From assembly GCA_946540075.1 (NCBI GenBank), contig CAMNHZ010000005.1, positions 1 through 29,845 on the forward strand: 29,845 nt of DNA, in the 5' to 3' direction. Source of the stretch: an uncultured Bacillota bacterium (GTDB lineage: Bacteria > Bacillota_I > Bacilli_A > RF39 > UBA660). Numbering within the stretch: the first letter of the stretch is position 1; each line of letters starts with the position of its first letter. The position numbers and the translations under genes are program-made. Below, in pieces: positions 29,186 through 29,845 of the stretch. The notes beneath the pieces were generated by a model, which saw nothing but the letters and a program-made list of their open reading frames with translations, was not told the DNA's origin and ran no database searches.

Positions 29186-29794
29186 ATGAATTTACCTAAT
29201 AGACTTACAATATCTAGAATAATTTTATCATTTATTATTATAGGATTATTGCTATTTCCATTTGATGCTGCAGGAATAGAGGTTCCAAGAATATTTATTA
29301 ATGAGGCAATTGTTGTGGATATTAAATATCCAATTGCTGGTATTTTGTTTATTATTGCATCTCTTACTGATTTTGCTGATGGATATATTGCTAGAAAATA
29401 TAATCTTATTACTGATTTTGGTAAGATGTCTGATGCTATAGCTGATAAAGTGTTAGTTAATTCAGTATTAATTATTTTATCATCAACTGGATTTATTCAT
29501 CCGATAATTGCAGTTGTAGTAGTTGTACGTGATAGTATTGTTAATTCAATAAAGATGGCTGCTGGATCTAGAGGTAAGGTGGTTGCAGCAATAAAATCTG
29601 GGAAGTTAAAGACTGCTTGTTTGATGGTTGGTATAGTGCTTACACTATTTTATAATTTGCCTTTTGAATTATTTAATTTAAGAGTTGCAGATTTCTTATT
29701 GGTAGTTGCTGCAGTATTATCAATTATTTCAGGTGTGCAGTATTACCACTTAAATAAAAGTTTAATATTTCCAAAAAAAGAAGAGCAAATATAA
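29186..29794 (+). CDS. pgsA: CDP-diacylglycerol-glycerol-3-phosphate 3-phosphatidyltransferase
   Basis: A 202-aa CDP-alcohol phosphotransferase that makes phosphatidylglycerol phosphate in the membrane, the first step to phosphatidylglycerol. It starts MNLPNRLTISRIILSF, a typical PgsA N-terminus. The catalytic motif DGxxAR(x8)GxxxDxxxD is present as DGYIARKYNLITDFGKMSDA, with the last Asp three residues further on (near 75-97). About six membrane helices are seen. Compared with Bacillus PgsA there is an insert of ~20 residues (GIEVPRIFINEAIVVDIKYP) between the first helices. It lies 9 nt after rodZ with TAGGAGG as ribosome site. The stop codon is in the loop of a terminator. Confidence 0.95.
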   Translation: MNLPNRLTISRIILSFIIIGLLLFPFDAAGIEVPRIFINEAIVVDIKYPIAGILFIIASLTDFADGYIARKYNLITDFGKMSDAIADKVLVNSVLIILSSTGFIHPIIAVVVVVRDSIVNSIKMAAGSRGKVVAAIKSGKLKTACLMVGIVLTLFYNLPFELFNLRVADFLLVVAAVLSIISGVQYYHLNKSLIFPKKEEQI

Positions 29795-29805
29795 GCTCTT
29801 CTTTT
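29776..29805 (+). terminator. Intrinsic terminator of rodZ-pgsA
   Basis: AAAAGAAGAGC / GCTCTTCTTTT, 11 bp, with an 8-nt loop that contains the pgsA stop codon, followed by AT-rich sequence. The last 40 bases of the window hold no visible gene. Confidence 0.8.
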
Positions 29806-29845
29806 ATTATAAAACAAGTTATATTTTCAATGATTTGTAATAAAT

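Noticed and set aside
1..29845. Insertion sequences, prophage genes or CRISPR arrays
   Set aside because: No transposase, integrase, phage structural gene or regularly spaced repeat array was seen; composition is even across the window.

Overview
The window is a very AT-rich stretch (roughly 70-75 % A+T by eye) from a spore-forming Bacillota, most likely a compact, uncultured Bacilli-type gut lineage. That placement is inference. What is seen is a set of endospore genes (a SpoIIAA-like STAS protein, a sigma-F/G type factor, SpoVAC/AD/AE, GerQ, pro-sigma-K and a SleC-like cortex-lytic pair), Gram-positive Shine-Dalgarno sites (AGGTGAT, GGAGG) and the Bacillus-like neighbourhoods gpsB-rnpB and rodZ-pgsA. 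TGA is used as a stop and Trp is TGG, so the code is the standard bacterial one, not the Mycoplasma code.

Layout. 1-3035: a sporulation operon, spoIIAA-sigF-spoVAC-spoVAD-spoVAE, with spoIIAB missing, preceded by two Spo0A-box-like sites. 3020-4192 (minus): a HExxH putative metallopeptidase. 4287-7676: uvrA and a YcxB-like membrane protein. 7747-10199: a LysM protein followed by a SleC-type cortex-lytic protein split into two overlapping cistrons. 10275-14274: a reduced division/cell-wall cluster, class B PBP (SpoVD/FtsI)-mraY-ftsW. 14367-14894: an unknown protein. 14984-16622: a promoter, a 30-codon leader-like ORF, an intrinsic terminator and then a short Rel protein with an intact hydrolase but altered synthetase. 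16691-19603: dnaE. 19632-19767 (minus): an unannotated ~100-nt small RNA unit with a strong promoter and terminator. 19866-20785 (minus): lemA and gerQ. 20863-22141: a HAD-like protein and PduL phosphotransacylase. 22174-24938 (minus): sigK and an LCP-PASTA protein. 25133-25206: tRNA-Cys. 25382-27717: three unrecognised proteins. 27733-27940: a 44-codon ORF as its own transcription unit, with a Spo0A-box-like sequence at its promoter. 27981-29794: gpsB, RNase P RNA, a RodZ-like protein and pgsA.

How it fits together. Many genes serve the spore cycle: forespore sigma factor and its regulator, DPA channel (SpoVA), late mother-cell sigma factor (SigK), coat/germination protein (GerQ) and cortex lysis (SleC-like). 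The rest is housekeeping: envelope synthesis (PBP, MraY, FtsW, LCP, GpsB, RodZ, PgsA), DNA repair and replication (UvrA, DnaE), alarmone turnover (Rel) and acetate metabolism (PduL). Genes are tightly packed, and stop codons often lie inside the intrinsic terminators.

The points most worth following up are the SpoIIAA-like protein that lacks the phospho-serine and whose kinase gene is absent, the leader-ORF/terminator in front of rel together with a Rel whose synthetase site is degenerate, the small RNA next to dnaE, and the split SleC-like protein.
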